From Primula veris (Eukaryota; Streptophyta; Magnoliopsida; Ericales; Primulaceae), in contig OY821749.1 in the NCBI GenBank assembly GCA_963682055.1, positions 28,775,631 to 28,839,630 of the forward strand: DNA of 64,000 nt, in the 5' to 3' direction. Shown in pieces: positions 48,801 through 61,629 of this stretch. A program made the translations under genes and the position numbers. The notes below the pieces were generated by a model. It saw only the letters and a program-made list of their open reading frames with translations, did not search any database and had not been told where the DNA came from. Each line of letters opens with the position of its first letter. Position 1 is the first letter of the stretch.

Positions 48801-51800
48801 TTGTACTTTATATGCAATTTAAAAAATATATATTTTTCTACGGTTTCTGATGGTGGTGTTATCAATTACTCCTACTTTTCTATCTACTATAAAGATACTT
48901 ATGATATATTTTACTTCGATATTACCATAAAACAAATATGCTGAACAGACTTGATCTTTGCTTCATGGTTATTATATTTTGGAAAAATATTAACTTTAAA
49001 TTCAGTGAATTCATCTTCTCTGTTGTCAAGTCTCAAATGCTAGTAGTTAAACTTCAGACTTCAGTAGAGGCGTTTAGGCCAAACTAGGGTTTAATAAGAA
49101 ATGTTTCTCTTATTATTGTACTTGAAATTGGTATGGAACCCACACTGTCTCATATTAATTTTACGGAGAAAATTACTGTCAAATTGGGAAGATTACACGA
49201 ATTAAGTAGTATACTTAGTGTTCTACCCCATTAGGCTCACCGGGAGAAAGCATTAATTTTATGAATTAGTATGTACTATGTAGAATAAAGTGAAGTTTTG
49301 TAAGACTTGTCATACGAATTTCCTGTTCTGGTGCATAAGCAGCCTAGCTCTAGTTGTTTGATCATGCCAATTTGTATATTTGAATATCCATTTAAGTCCT
49401 TTATACGACTCATTTAAGTTCGTAATATGAAATGAAATTAAAAAATAATATGCTTTAGAATGGCTTGTTTATTAGAGTGATATTTTAAATTGAATTGAAC
49501 ATGATTTTCTGTAGGGTCCAAGTACTTGGAGAATGCTTTATGGCTTAGATGTCAACTCGGAGAAGGGTCTTGCGCTTGTTGCCGATAATTTCGGGTTACT
49601 ATACATGTAATTCTTTTTTCTTCCTTATAGTTACAGTTAAACTTAGTTCGTGGAACATGTTTAGTTACTTAAAGCTCATGTTTTTACCCCTTTCTAGACT
49701 TAATGAACCTAAGAGCCTCTTCACTTACTTATAGATCATTACTTTTCCCTTTTTTTTATGTAATTAACCCATTTTCCTTTATGAAGTTTGATCCATGTTT
49801 CTGCCTGTGGTCCTTGTTAATGACAAATTAGCACCTATTTCTGAAGTACTCGATTAGTAACTTATCCAACACACAACTGTTTGAGTTACCTTTAATTCTT
49901 TAAGGGTTTGGTATCCCATATAAAATGATTGGGGATCTGACCCAAAAAAAAAAAGGTTCAGAAGTTTGTATAAAACTGGCAGTGGTAATTTTGATATGGT
50001 AGGATTTGATAACATGCTTATGTGTTCTTGTAATTAAGGCACTTGACTTTAACTGTTGTGTTAATTGTTATATGGTTTTGTGTAGGGTGGATATGCGCTC
50101 CAATAACAAAGTGGAAGAGGCTGTGTTAATTCACAAGAAAGGGACTAAAGTTGTGGGGTTACACTGCAATCCTTTTCAGCCAGACCTTCTTTTGAGTTGT
50201 GGCAATGATCATTATGTGAGTTCTTACATTTAGTTGATGAGTTTTTTTCCTATCATTTTCTGCACTTAAAAGTTCTATAAAGTGAGAGAACCTGTTCCGA
50301 AAATTTCTCAGTTGTTTACCTGTGTTATATTTTTATATTACATGTAAAGGCAGTGCATTCGAGAACCACAATTCACAATAGTAACTAGTAAGATTTAAAA
50401 TTCGAAGCCCTTTTTATATTTATTTTCCACTTACTAATTTCCTATTTAAATAGCTCAGCTTAAAAAATGGTGAAGTTGGAGGTAAAAGTTTGTTTGACGA
50501 CTTAATCCGCTCTTTCATGTTACTTGATAGCTTTTTAACATAATGCTAACTTCACCCGCCAACTGGTACCCTTCTGATTCCACTCTCATTGCATAATTGC
50601 TCTATCTTTGCCAATATTTGCAAGAGAAGACCATATAGTAAGAAAGCAAAAAGCGCGTAGTTAAATTTTAAAGAATTCCACGCTAATAGTTAGGTTGTTT
50701 TTCTTTATATGTAGGTCAATTTATTCTTTAAAACTGCTTTTTTGCTAAATAAATTAGATATAATGTTATTTTTATATGGCTGCGATTTTAGAGAGGAAGA
50801 GCAACACCGGTGATCATGGAATTTAAATTGTTCGTCTATTTTCTGGAAACTTATTAGTCCTTTCACTTATAATTAAATCTCACAAGCATCACACTCTGTC
50901 GCTGCTAGTTTATAAGAATGTAATTCATTATCTATATGTTGTTCTAACAGGCTCGAATATGGGACCTGCGGCGGTTAGAAAGTGGATCTTCCCTGTGTAA
51001 TCTTGTACATGGACGTGTGGTAAACTCTGCCTATTTTTCTCCACAAACTGGGAGTAAAATAATGACCACTTCTCAGGACAATCGCCTTCGAGTTTGGGAT
51101 TCTATACATGGTAATCTGGAGACTCCAAGCCGAGAAATTGTACACAGTCATAATTTCAATCGATATTTAACTCCTTTCCGAGCTGAATGGGATCCAAAGG
51201 TGATTATTTCATCTACAAGTTGATCTGGAAATGCTAAAAGAATATTTAAAGGAAATTATTGCTTTTCTACAGACCGATGAGCTTTTTACAGTTTGTACAC
51301 GATACTAAATTATTTTACATCTTAACAATTAGCGCTCTCATAGTAAATTTTCAACTCAAAAGCATTAGTTTATCTCACGTTGTTCAATGATTCGATCAAA
51401 TTGCTGTACTATCTATCAATTTATGCAATATGGGATAGTTAGCACAACATCATAAAAATTGAACACTTGTAAATTTTGATGAGTTGGTGTAGTAATTGTT
51501 CGCTTTCGTATTGATTGTTGCTCAACATTTAAATTATGATATGTTTGAGTAATAACTTTTGTATTTTAGTCAAAAAATTAATTCATGGTATTGGTATGAT
51601 ATTATTATTAAAATCTGAAAGATTGGTGTTGATAACTGATGATTCTCGATTAAAATGGAATTTTGTCAATTGTTTTTTTTTTAGGACATGTCCGAGTCCC
51701 TAGTGGTTATTGGGCGTTACATAACCGAAACATATAATGGAGTTGCTTTGCATCCTATCGATTTTATAGACATAAGCACTGGGCAAATGGTTGCTGAGGT

Positions 51801-52409
51801 CATCGATCCAAACATCACATCAATAAGTACTGTTAACAAACTACATCCAAGAGATGACATATTAGCATCTGGAAGTTCAAGGTTTGATTTATTCTTTGTA
51901 TTCTTTATCCAGTTTAGAAGCGTATTTATGCGTACCTAGAACTTTATACATATGAAACGACTTACAAGTGACTTTTGTGGGATAACATATGCAGAGTGAC
52001 TGCTTATGTGATATATGTATACCACAATTTTTTATTTTTTTTTATTTTTTTTTTGCGGATGGTTGTACAAGCATCAAGTCCCAAGTTAAACATGTTTTTT
52101 GCGGATAGTATAACAATTGCACTGTGTTGGACTCGAATTCTTGAACTTATATAGTATTTTTTTTTTTTTAGAATAACCCCATAATCTTTTATTTTCAGGT
52201 CCCTGTTTATTTGGAGGCCTAAGGAGTCTGAAGAGGCGGTTCAACTCAAGGATGAAAACAAGTTTGTTATTTGTGGAAAAGACGAGAAGAAAAACAAGAA
52301 AAAAAAGTTTGATGGAGAAAGTGATGATTCCGAAGATGACTTATCTAAATTAAAAGGGAAGAAGAAATTAAAGTCCAGGAAAACATCTAGTGTTAAACGA
52401 GATCGTTAG
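45821..52409 (+). CDS. DDB2: DDB2, UV-damaged DNA-binding protein 2 (WD40)
   Basis: Substrate receptor of CUL4-DDB1 ubiquitin ligase that recognises UV photoproducts in chromatin for global-genome excision repair. Eleven exons join in phase: 45821-46090, 47080-47170, 47466-47596, 48211-48333, 48458-48546, 48649-48769, 49515-49606, 50086-50215, 50951-51199, 51685-51881, 52199-52409, giving 567 residues. In order: acidic N-terminus (about 20-45); plant-specific zinc region with C89/C92/H97/C109 and a knuckle C114-x2-C-x4-H-x4-[11 protein letters not shown]; then a seven-bladed WD40 propeller. WDLR at 353-356 ([13 protein letters not shown]) is the DWD box expected to contact DDB1. The C-terminal tail is Lys-rich, a likely nuclear signal. 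The length fits plant DDB2, and all exons look intact. Confidence 0.95.
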
Positions 52410-54210
52410 TAAAGCTTGTAAATGCAATCAACTGTTTGAGCTGGTGATGACGTGTTCTCAGTCAATTTTGCTCCTTTTGCCAAGCTTCCTCACTTTTTGG
52501 TCAGTGCGTATTTTAGGGTGTCTAAGTTAGAATATCGAGCAGTTCTGTAAATTATCTTGTGCAGCCATGTATTGTTGAGCAATCTTTTTATTTTGGATGT
52601 TAAGGCACTAAAGACTATTGTTGAATATGCTTCTTAACTTTAAACCATAACCATTTTTGTTGTACGCTCTTTAACTTGGTATACCAGTGTTTTCTTACGC
52701 AGGTGCATTTAGGTAGTTTTATTAGCTTTCGCGTGCTATTCTCTTTCCCTTTTAGTTTGTAGAAATTCATTGATTCTATAGCCGCTATACGGAATGAAAC
52801 GGTGCATCAAGCTAGTAGTGCTTCTTTGCGTCTCAAAAGAGACGGTCTCCTTGCTTGCTATTCTAGTAATTTAGTGTAATAATTAAAACTTTAGTGAGGG
52901 AGGGGGCAATTCGTGGTTAGCCGACATCTAAACAGATCTGAACTCTCTTTTCCTTAAATTCCTTTATAATTGTGTTGAAATGGAGAAGTCAGGACTCGGG
53001 ATAAAAATATAAATTTGCTTTTTGTCGAGTTACATCACAATGAGTATATTGAGTTATATCTTATCTTCCCTATGCTATGCTCCTCGACACAGGTCTACCA
53101 ATATTCGTCCCTGGGGCGTTTATGGAAATTGTAGATGTAAATCCAGTTTTCGAACATGAGTTGCAGCTCATAGCTAACACCCTACCCATCCAAACGAACA
53201 ACAATGAAAGCATAAAAATGAAAGGTACGCAAACCAAGAAACGTTTTCATTGTTTGTAATCTGTGATCAACAACATGAACAATGTCATAACTCTAATGAA
53301 TTAATAATCACCATTTATAAGTTCTCTGACGCTGAACAAGTACCATGAAATAAACCAAATTAACTCAACGTGAGATAAAAGTAAAAGGTTCCAAAAGGGA
53401 AAAAGAACATACAAGTAATAGATTTCTAATCTTTCTTTCAGATATATAGATAATCGCAAGTCTTCTCGTAAAATCCATGTAAATAGTAATGAAGTCGCAA
53501 TTATTACATAATGCTTCTACTTTCCTGTCAACCTCTGAAACCAAATAGAAGCGATGCAACCAAAATACAATTTCAATACTGTGGAAGACCACTTCTCCTG
53601 GATAGAAGAATCAAACTGATCTGCAAAAGAAAAAACCAAAAAAGGAGAGTGCTAAGTGGTGTCTGTGAACCAAAAGAAGATATATGGAATCAAATTAAGT
53701 TCAATTGACTACAAACTAAGGAAACTAAGAGTCAAATTTGCAATTTACTAATAACAAATGCTAGCAGCCTAACAGCATTTAAATTATCCCTAGGTGGACA
53801 TAGAAAACTGAAGCATTATTTCGTTTGATAAGCTAGGTACAGAGTTAGCTCAATTCCTTTTTAACATTTTTTTATATAGCATCTAATTTATTACGTTAGA
53901 ATTTAAGCTACAGTTCAGGTTTAATTATAACAGACAAATTATTTAAAAAATAGCTCCTATCATTTGCATTTCTCATTATTTTGTCGATCTGGTTAGTGAT
54001 ATGATCTGGTTCATAACAGCTGCCCACAAGACAAGGCACGAGACAAGTGAATGAAAAGGATAAAAGGAACATCAAGTTATTAAGTATTTTTCAATTGAAT
54101 TGCTCACATAGACCCAAACGAAACATTAAATTTTGTATTGCACATATTAATATGGAAAACAGAATAACTGATTTAAATAATAAGCATATACTTACCCAGT
54201 TAAATTTTGA
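52410..54210. other. Convergent spacer between DDB2 and the phosphatase
   Basis: Holds the 3' untranslated regions of the two convergent genes. A 60-codon plus-strand open frame at 53077-53259 has no recognisable relatives and no supporting signals. Confidence 0.45.
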
Positions 54211-57200
54211 TCAATCAGCCCTTTTATAAGAAGGATGCTTCCGAGCAGCCCTGGCGTTCTCATACTCAAACTTCAATACATTAGGTATATGAGATGTATC
54301 CTTAACATAAAAAAATCTCCCAAAAACACTCTCTTCAATCATCGGGAAATAACTTTTGAGCACACAATTCACCACCCAAAACCACCCTCCACCAAGAAAA
54401 GCCCCCAAACCAGCACCAGCAAACACCTGTGCGATTGTGTGGTACCCTAAATAAACTCTAGAGTACATAGTAAGTATAGCCAAAGGCCAAATTAATCCCC
54501 CTGCGACCCACATCTGGTTTCTACTCAATACGCCAATTCTGTAATGAGTCAAAAGCGTGAAATATACGGCGAAGAAGAACATGTACTGAGAGTGGCTTGA
54601 GGGCCACCCGTGAGAATCGCACATCTCAAGAAGCGCACACGTGGCGGGGCGGGCTTGCTGGAAAAAGTCCTTGATAATTCCGTTGATGAATTGAGAGATG
54701 ATCATACCTGCTTTTCCAGAAGGAAACTTACCATCAAAATCCAATAGTATAACGTAATACCAAATATAATAATGCTAATAAAGACAGTGACAAATATCAC
54801 GCATTTTCATCACAGATTCCGATGTTGGATACAGACATTACATATTCAAATTCTTTAGTGCATACTTTGTCTGCCACTTTAAGAATATTAACTTAAAACT
54901 GAGACCGGTTAAGTTCATCTAATTAATAATTTTACGTTTCAGACAAGAACACCCTAATCTAAATGTTAATTTAAAAAAAAAAATCAACACAAATTTGTTT
55001 GTTAGACCTTTTCCCGGCGTAACAAATTTTAAATTTAAACGAAAAAGCATAAACAATATATCTTCTTTCATTTTCTTCTTAAAATGAAATAAGGACTCTC
55101 CTGCCTGTATAATAAGCAGTACACCAAACCCCATTATTAAATCAGGCTTTAATGTAAGGCAATAAAAAACATAAGCAGGAAAGATAACTGCAAATGTGAA
55201 TGGTAACCGAATATTAGAAAATGATTACAGCTTGCAATTGACAGCCCAGCCACCCCACCCAAAAGGAAACAAAGCTTTTAATGCTGCTATGCTCTAAATA
55301 TTTTGAACCACTACTAACAAACAAATCTTGTTTCAACGCTTGTTTTCTCCTCCCTATAACCCTATGAACAAAAGTAAGTTGAATCATCTTTGTCTCCAAA
55401 TATCGGAACAAGAAACAAAGATGGTAACTTTAAACGGCTAGATATATCAACAAGGAGAAAATGTTGTTGAAATCTTCTGGGTAAGGACAAAGTAATGCAT
55501 AGAGAAAACCATAGACCCAGTCCTAGGTGGGATAAGAGAACCATTGGGAAAAAAAAACGCCTCTACATTTTTTATGTAATGTAATAAAAATTTCCCTTGA
55601 AAAGTTTAGCCCCCAACTAGGGGAGAAATCTGGACACATCATCAGTTCCACCCCCTCTAGATACAATCCTGGTTACACCACTTTACACCAACTCTTTATT
55701 ATCTTATCAGATCTGGAAAGATTGATCTTACTCCTGATCAAAACTGCTTCTCCGATTGCTGAAGACATCTATTCTATACCTACCCGAGAAGCCCCCCAAA
55801 AAAAACTCCGTTTTTTAGTCACGAAAAAACAGGATGGAATCAGGGGCACCCCCCATAACTAGGAAAAAAATACTATATTATATATATAATTTGACTTCAG
55901 TTTTTCTCAAAACGTTAATTTGGCACCCCGTTATTTTCCCACTTGGGTTCGATTTCTTATGTGAATTTCCGCACCCCTCATTACGATTCGAGGCTTCTCC
56001 ACTCGATGACATGTGATATGTCAAACATAAGTATACACTAAACTCTCTGTTTCGCTACTTTAAAAAATGACGAATTTTGTTCTATTTTAACACCTTTAAC
56101 CCCCAACAATGTAAAAAAAAAAATGGACACATCAATTCCATCCCCTCTCAACACAATCCTGGTTACACCATTACATACAACTCTTATCTGATCAGATTTT
56201 AAATCACATAATATTAAAGCAAGATCAAACCTTTTATCAAACTGCTTCTCCAAATCTAGTTTCGTTTCATCTAAATGTTGAAAAGGTGGATATGATTAAT
56301 AAACTCAATTACAATATATCAAACTTTGTGTATATACTAAACTAGCAATTTCAACCCAGGAAACAAAACAAGATCATCTGTATCAATTAAACAACGGAAA
56401 AAAAAGTGGATATGATCAATACACTCAATTACTCGTACTACAATATACTATCAAACATGGGTAAATATAGAACTAAACTATCTTTTTCAACCCGAGAAAC
56501 ATAAAAAGATCATTTGTTTCCATGTAAACAATAAAAATAATAAATAAGCTCAATCACTATAATCTATCAAACAATGGTTATATACTAAACTAATGTATAT
56601 TTCAACCTGAGAAACAAAAAAAGATAATATCTTTCCAATCAAATAATGGAAAAAAGGTGGGCATTACTAAGTATACTGAATTACTACAATATATCAAACA
56701 TTGGGCCATATATTAAACCATCTTTTTCAACTTAAGAAACAAAAAAAAAACATTCTTTCCAATTAAAAAATGAAAAAAAGTGAGTATGCTCAATAAACTC
56801 ATTAACTACAACAAATCAAACATGGGTAAATATTCCAAAGTCCAAATCATCTTTCCCACAGCTGTAATTTTGTAAAACTCGGAAATCATATCTCAAGACG
56901 ATATCTTTTTCAACCCGAGATACGAAACAATAGCATTTAATTGATCTAAACAAGGGAAAAAATGGGTATGATCAATAAACTCAACTACTACAATAAATCA
57001 AACATGGGCAATATTCCAAACCATCTTTTTCACTACTGTAATTTACTATAAAAAAAACCCAGAAAAACTAAGCATTGAAAAAAAAAGGTGGGTATGATCA
57101 ATAAACTCAATCACCACAACAAACCAAACATGAGCACTATTCCAAACCATCTTTTTTACGAAACTATAATACAGTAAGCACTAAATAAACTAAAAAAAGA

Positions 57201-57417
57201 ATAATAATAATAAATAAAAGAAAATACCTCCAGCGAAGAAGATGACCTGGAGCTCACGTCGAAAAAGGAAATGAGTAATAAAACCACCTAAAGAAATAAA
57301 AACGGGTACCAAAGAAATCCAAGCTAAGAAATGACCCAGTTGATCACCTCGAGTGTACCGCACGTGCGTTAATGATATCGCTTTCAGACCAATACTCTCG
57401 TTGCTTTCCAAAGACAT
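54211..57417 (-). CDS. LPPG: Dolichyldiphosphatase (lipid phosphate phosphatase gamma type)
   Basis: ER-membrane enzyme of the PAP2 family that removes a phosphate from dolichyl (or prenyl) diphosphate to recycle the carrier for N-glycosylation; the Arabidopsis relative LPPgamma is plastidial. Two exons, 57228-57417 and 54211-54707, join in phase (G+GT) to give 228 residues, the usual length. Exon 1 gives the conserved THVRYTRGDQLGHFLAW start and first membrane segments. Exon 2 has the three PAP2 motifs: KDFFQQARP, GWPSSHSQYM and SRVYLGYH, with catalytic His in the last two and further membrane helices between. The 2.5 kb intron is A-rich and carries a 120 bp-period minisatellite plus a duplicated fragment (about 55600-55700 and 56095-56185). 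Start ATG at 57415-57417. Confidence 0.93.
56275..57160. repeat. Degenerate 120 bp minisatellite in the LPPG intron
   Basis: Seven diverged copies of a unit containing GTGGGTATGATCAATAAACT, then ATATCAAACATGGG and TTTTTCAACCCGAGAAAC, begin near 56286, 56406, 56541, 56657, 56780, 56963 and 57088. Spacing is about 115-185 bases. The unit is noncoding. Confidence 0.75.
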
Positions 57418-57534
57418 TTTTAATAAAAAAAAATGTTTGTTTGTTTGGATTTAAATTGGGGAAGAAAAATATAATCAAGAATGGGATTTAGATTTGGGTT
57501 TGGTTAGATAATAATATTTATCTGTATTGAAGTG

Positions 57535-57565
<31 letters not shown>

Positions 57566-57722
57566 GAAGAAGAAGATGGGAGAAGTTATATATGAGGCTG
57601 TATTTTTTATTGCAATAAATATCTGGTTTCAACTCAAAATCGTAAATCTTTAAATTTAGTATTTGTAATTCGGATTTAGGGTTATTTTGAAGTCGAAAAA
57701 CAGAGCCCATGTATTTAGAGAA

Positions 57723-57831
57723 AATTAAGGATTGGTCCACGAAAACAAAAGTATTTAAGGATTGATCCAGCTATAAAATTCATTTAAGGATTGGTCCATT
57801 ATTTATGAAACTAATTAAGGATTGGTCCACT
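57723..57831. repeat. Four-copy 30 bp repeat carrying CCAAT boxes, upstream of LPPG
   Basis: TTAAGGATTGGTCCA (one copy with GATTGATCCA) recurs at about 57725, 57755, 57784 and 57815, a period of 29-31 bases. The copies lie roughly 310-410 bases upstream of the minus-strand LPPG start. Read toward LPPG, three of the four copies contain CCAAT, the NF-Y core, so this may be a promoter module. Confidence 0.7.
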
Positions 57832-58149
57832 ATATATATATTATACATATTCTGTTTTTTTAAACAGTTGTATCTATCTCTCTCTCTCTAAACCGTTTCT
57901 CTCCATCTCTCTCTCTCTAAACCATCTATATACACTATTAGCTGTATATCTCTCTCACTGAACGAATTTTATCAAATTTCTGTATATCTCTCTCTCTCGA
58001 CAGACAGGTTCTCTCTCTTCAAACTGTTTTTTTATTGCTAGCTTCGTTTTTCTTGCTGAGTTTAGCTCAAATTGCTTTGCTGAATTTAGGTTTTAGAGAT
58101 TTATTATAATAAATAATAAATCAGAATTTTCTAACACAATGTATGATTT

Positions 58150-58975
58150 ATTCAGACTGTTTTAAAAAAACAGTTTGAGCTATTGTATTCAAGAGTTACA
58201 GAAAACAGTCTGAGTTATTAATAAACAGTCTGAGCTACTGTATTTCTTGTTATATAATAACTCAGACTGTTTTCTGTAACACAATGCATGTTTTGGTTAG
58301 GTTTTTAGAGATCAATTGCGTTTATTATTAAAATTCAATACTTCATACTGTTTTTTTCTTGCATTCAGACTGTTTTAAAAAACAGTGTTTATTATAATAA
58401 TTCAGACTGTTCTGTATGATTTTGTATTGTTAAAATTCAAGAGTTCATACTGTTTTTTCTTGTATTCGGACTGTTTTTAAAAACAGTCTGAGCTATTTAT
58501 TCTAGAGTTACAGAAAATAGTCTGAGTTATTATAAACAGTCTGAGCTATTGTATTCTTGTTATATAATAACTCAGACTGTTTTTTGTAACACAATGTAGG
58601 TTTTTGTTAGGTTTTTAGAGATCAATTGCGTTTATTATTAAAATTCAATACTTCATACTTTTTTTTTAATGTATTCAGACTGTTTTAAAAAACAGTGTTT
58701 ATTATAATAATTCAGACTGTTCTGTATGATTTTGTATTGTTAAAATTCAAGAGTTCATACTGTTTTTTCTTGTATTCAGACTGTTTTAAAAAACAGTCTG
58801 AGCTATTGTATTCTAGAGTTACAGAAAACAGTCTGAGTTATTATAAACAGTCTGAGCTATTGTATTCTTATTATATAATAACTCAGACTGTTTCTGTAAC
58901 ACAATGTAGGTTTTTGTTAGGTTTTTAGAGATCAATTGCGTTTATTATTAAAATTTAATACTTCATACTGTTTTT
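58150..58975. repeat. 310 bp tandem repeat upstream of the transposase
   Basis: The word CTCAGACTGTTT followed by GTAACACAATG recurs at 58261, 58571 and 58882, a period of 310-311 bases. There are two full units, a partial unit before and one after. Each unit also holds AGAGATCAATTGCG and several CAGACTG words. The last partial unit leads into the transposase start. Confidence 0.85.
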
Positions 58976-58995
58976 GTGCACAGGTATTTTTTCTG

Positions 58996-61629
58996 ATGGA
59001 TTCGGTTGATTTAGTAATGTATTGTCGATATAATGATCAATGTGTCCCTGTTGCTCTGAATAAGCGTATGACCTATGCGGAGTTATTACATACAATAAGT
59101 AATAGGTTTAGCTTGAATTTGGATTCAGTGTCTCTAACCTACTTAGCAATTAGAGATGAGCGATGTTTATTGAGATCGGATGATGAGTTGAAAGATATGG
59201 TCGCTCTGTTTAACGTGTTGGAAAAAAAATAGTAGAGATTCTAGTTTTTGTTGGGACTGTATCCACTTGCACTGTTGGTACTTCGAAGGAAATAAGTGCT
59301 GATTGTTCTGAATTTTCGGATGATGATGATTGGTGTGATGCAGGTTCTAGTTTAGCTGTTAGGAAGGTTTATAAAACGAGTGAGTGGGCAAACTTGATAA
59401 CTGGGGTTGGGCAGATTTTTAGTTGTGCTGATCACTTTAGAGAGTCATTACGGAAATTTTGTATATATGAAGGTCATGTCCCCTGGTTTGGAAGGAATAA
59501 CTCGGTTAGGGTGGTCGCTTATTGTGAAGAGAGGGATAGTATTGGCTGTAGCTGGTACATATATGCTGGTGTGTGGACCTCAGACCAACAATTTAAGATT
59601 AGAAAGTTTGAATCACAACATACATGCAAAAAGTTAGCCCCAGGTGCTCTGAACAAGCATGTAAATAGCAAGCTCATATCGAAAATAATGGATGAATATG
59701 TGAGGGAAAATCCAAATTTAGCCCCTTCTGCTATAATATCGCATTTAAGGATTGGTTATGGGTTGGAGATAAGCTATTATAAAGCTTGGAATGCTGTCCA
59801 AATGGCTAGCGGAATGCACAGTGGGGATATCGATGAATCATACAACCAATTAGAAAGGTATTTTGTGGGTTTAGAATCGACAAATCCTGGGAGTCGCAGT
59901 GTCATGGAACTTGATAAGGATGGGAATGGTTCAAATCAATTCAAAAGGGTATTTTTCTCTCTTCATGGCTGCATAAAAGGGTTTAGGGATGTTCGCCCCA
60001 TGCTTTTCATTGACGGAACATTTTTAAAAGGAAAATATAAGGGTGTTTTATTGTCTGCAGTCGGCAAGAATGGCAATAAAGGTTTGTTTTTCCTTTTTCA
60101 AGCTCTTTTTTTGTTTGTTTTTTGCTACATTAATGGTTTATATAACTCAGACTGTTTTTAAATTTAGTTCAGACTGTTTTGTTATACAAGCCTAAATTGT
60201 GTTGTTATCAGACTGTTTTATATACAACTTTTGTTATATCAGACTGTTTTTGTTATAAAAATGTTTTTGTTACCAGATTGTTTTTGTTATCAGACTGTTT
60301 TTGTTATCAGATTGTTTTTGTTATCAGACTGTTTTTGTTATCAGACTGTTTTTGATTTTCAGACTGTTTTTGATTTTCAGACTGTTTTTGATTTTCAGAC
60401 TGTTTTTGATTTTCAGACTGTTTTTGATTTTTTTAATGTTACAGGGTTGTATCCACTTGCTTTTGCTATTGTTAGCAGTGAGAATATTGATAATTGGGGT
60501 TGGTTTCTAGAACAACTGAAGTTAACTATAGGTGATGACCGTCCTTTGACATTTTTCTCGGATAGACATATTGGGTTGTTGGATGGTATGTCTCGGATTT
60601 TTCCCAACGCAGACCATTATTACTGTCTACGCCATTTGAAGGATAATTTGAAATTGAAGTTTAGTGGGGGTGATGGAACAAAAAGGACTGAAATTATTAA
60701 TTTGTTGCAAACTTGTGCAACTTCTGCTACAATTCCTTTGTTTGAACAGAATATGAAGTTGTTGCGCAATATGGGGGGTCGTAAAATAGATAAATTTATG
60801 GAGAATTGCAATCCTATGAAATGGGCCGAAGCATATTGTGTAAAGTCGCGATATGGTGAGACAACTTCCAATGCTGTGGAATCATTCAATAATTGGATCA
60901 ATGATATTAGAGAATTACCTATCACTGAACTGATTGATAAGCTAAGATTGAAATTGATGAAATGGTTCGATGAAAGAAGAATCAAAGCAGGTTTGTGGCA
61001 ACTCAGACTGTTATGTGAATTCGTGTTTGTCATCATATCAGACTGTTTTTACTAGGTATACGTTTTTAAGAGATTTTTGGTTATGTTTTTTTTTTTTTGC
61101 AGCAACATGGAAAGGTGTTCTGTGTCCTTTCTACCAAGAAAAATGGGACACATTCATTCACAACGGTCTGTCGTTTTTGGTTGTGAGGTCAGGGTTTTGG
61201 AAATATGAAGTGCTGTCAGCTCCATCCGAATACGTGGACCTGGGACATCGGCAATGCTCATGTCATGAATGGAAGAGGACTGGGTTCCCGTGCCAACATG
61301 CAGTTTTGTGTATTTCTAGGGACAAACTGCCTATGGAGAATTTTGTTGAAAAATGGTTCTTTGTGGACATTTATCGAAGTTCGTACAATACGCCAATCAA
61401 CCCAGTCCCTAGTTCTATTTGGCGAGATTCTGAATTGATTAATGAGTCAAACATTAAACCTCCAGAAACATCAAGGCCTCCGGGAAGGCCTCAAAAGAAG
61501 CGTATTCCATCAGGTGGTGAGGCAAATCCAGTCGCGAAAAAGAAGAAAGCTAATCAATGCGGGAGGTGCAAGAAATATGCAAATCATAATCAACGGACGT
61601 GCAAAGAGAAGCTTTCTTCTGAAGGATGA
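58996..61629 (+). CDS. Mutator-like (MULE) transposase, frameshifted
   Basis: Transposase of the MuDR/MULE superfamily. Pieces: 58996-60081, 60445-60990 and 61103-61629, with in-phase GT-AG introns. Order: PB1-like N-terminus (MDSVDLVMYCRYNDQCVPVA); frame break in an A8 run at 59222-59229, where a stop follows at once, after which the frame continues with ADCSEFSDDDD; MuDR DNA-binding domain (WANLITGVGQIFSC to QHTCKK); catalytic core with DDE candidates in LFIDGTFLKG, FFSDRHIGLLDGM and NAVESFNNWI, and CLRHLKDN between; SWIM zinc finger CSCHEWKRTGFPCQH (61253-61300); C-terminal CCHC-like knuckle CGRCKKYANHNQRTC. One extra A would give about 719 residues, the normal size. It is otherwise undamaged, so inactivation is recent or the break is a sequencing error. 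The start ATG follows an AG acceptor, suggesting a 5' untranslated intron. Confidence 0.9.
60239..60431 (+). repeat. 17/18 bp CAGACTG tandem array in transposase intron 1
   Basis: CAGACTGTTTTTGTTAT units of 17 bases (positions 60274, 60291, 60308 and 60325, two of them CAGATTG) pass into five CAGACTGTTTTTGATTTT units of 18 bases (60342, 60360, 60378, 60396, 60414). The 18 base units keep one reading frame open. Each copy places a T-rich tract before CAG, like a 3' splice site. Confidence 0.9.

Noticed and set aside
53077..53259. 60-codon plus-strand open frame after DDB2
   Set aside because: No domain, no splice or promoter support, and it lies between two convergent genes.
60239..60431. Resemblance of the CAGACTG array to a CRISPR array
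   Set aside because: The units are contiguous 17-18 base repeats without unique spacers, inside an intron of a plant gene.
60231..60444. Open frame extending the second transposase exon upstream with Leu-Phe-rich repeats
   Set aside because: It is the intron's CAGACTG array kept open by the 18 base period; the exon start is the AG at 60443-60444.
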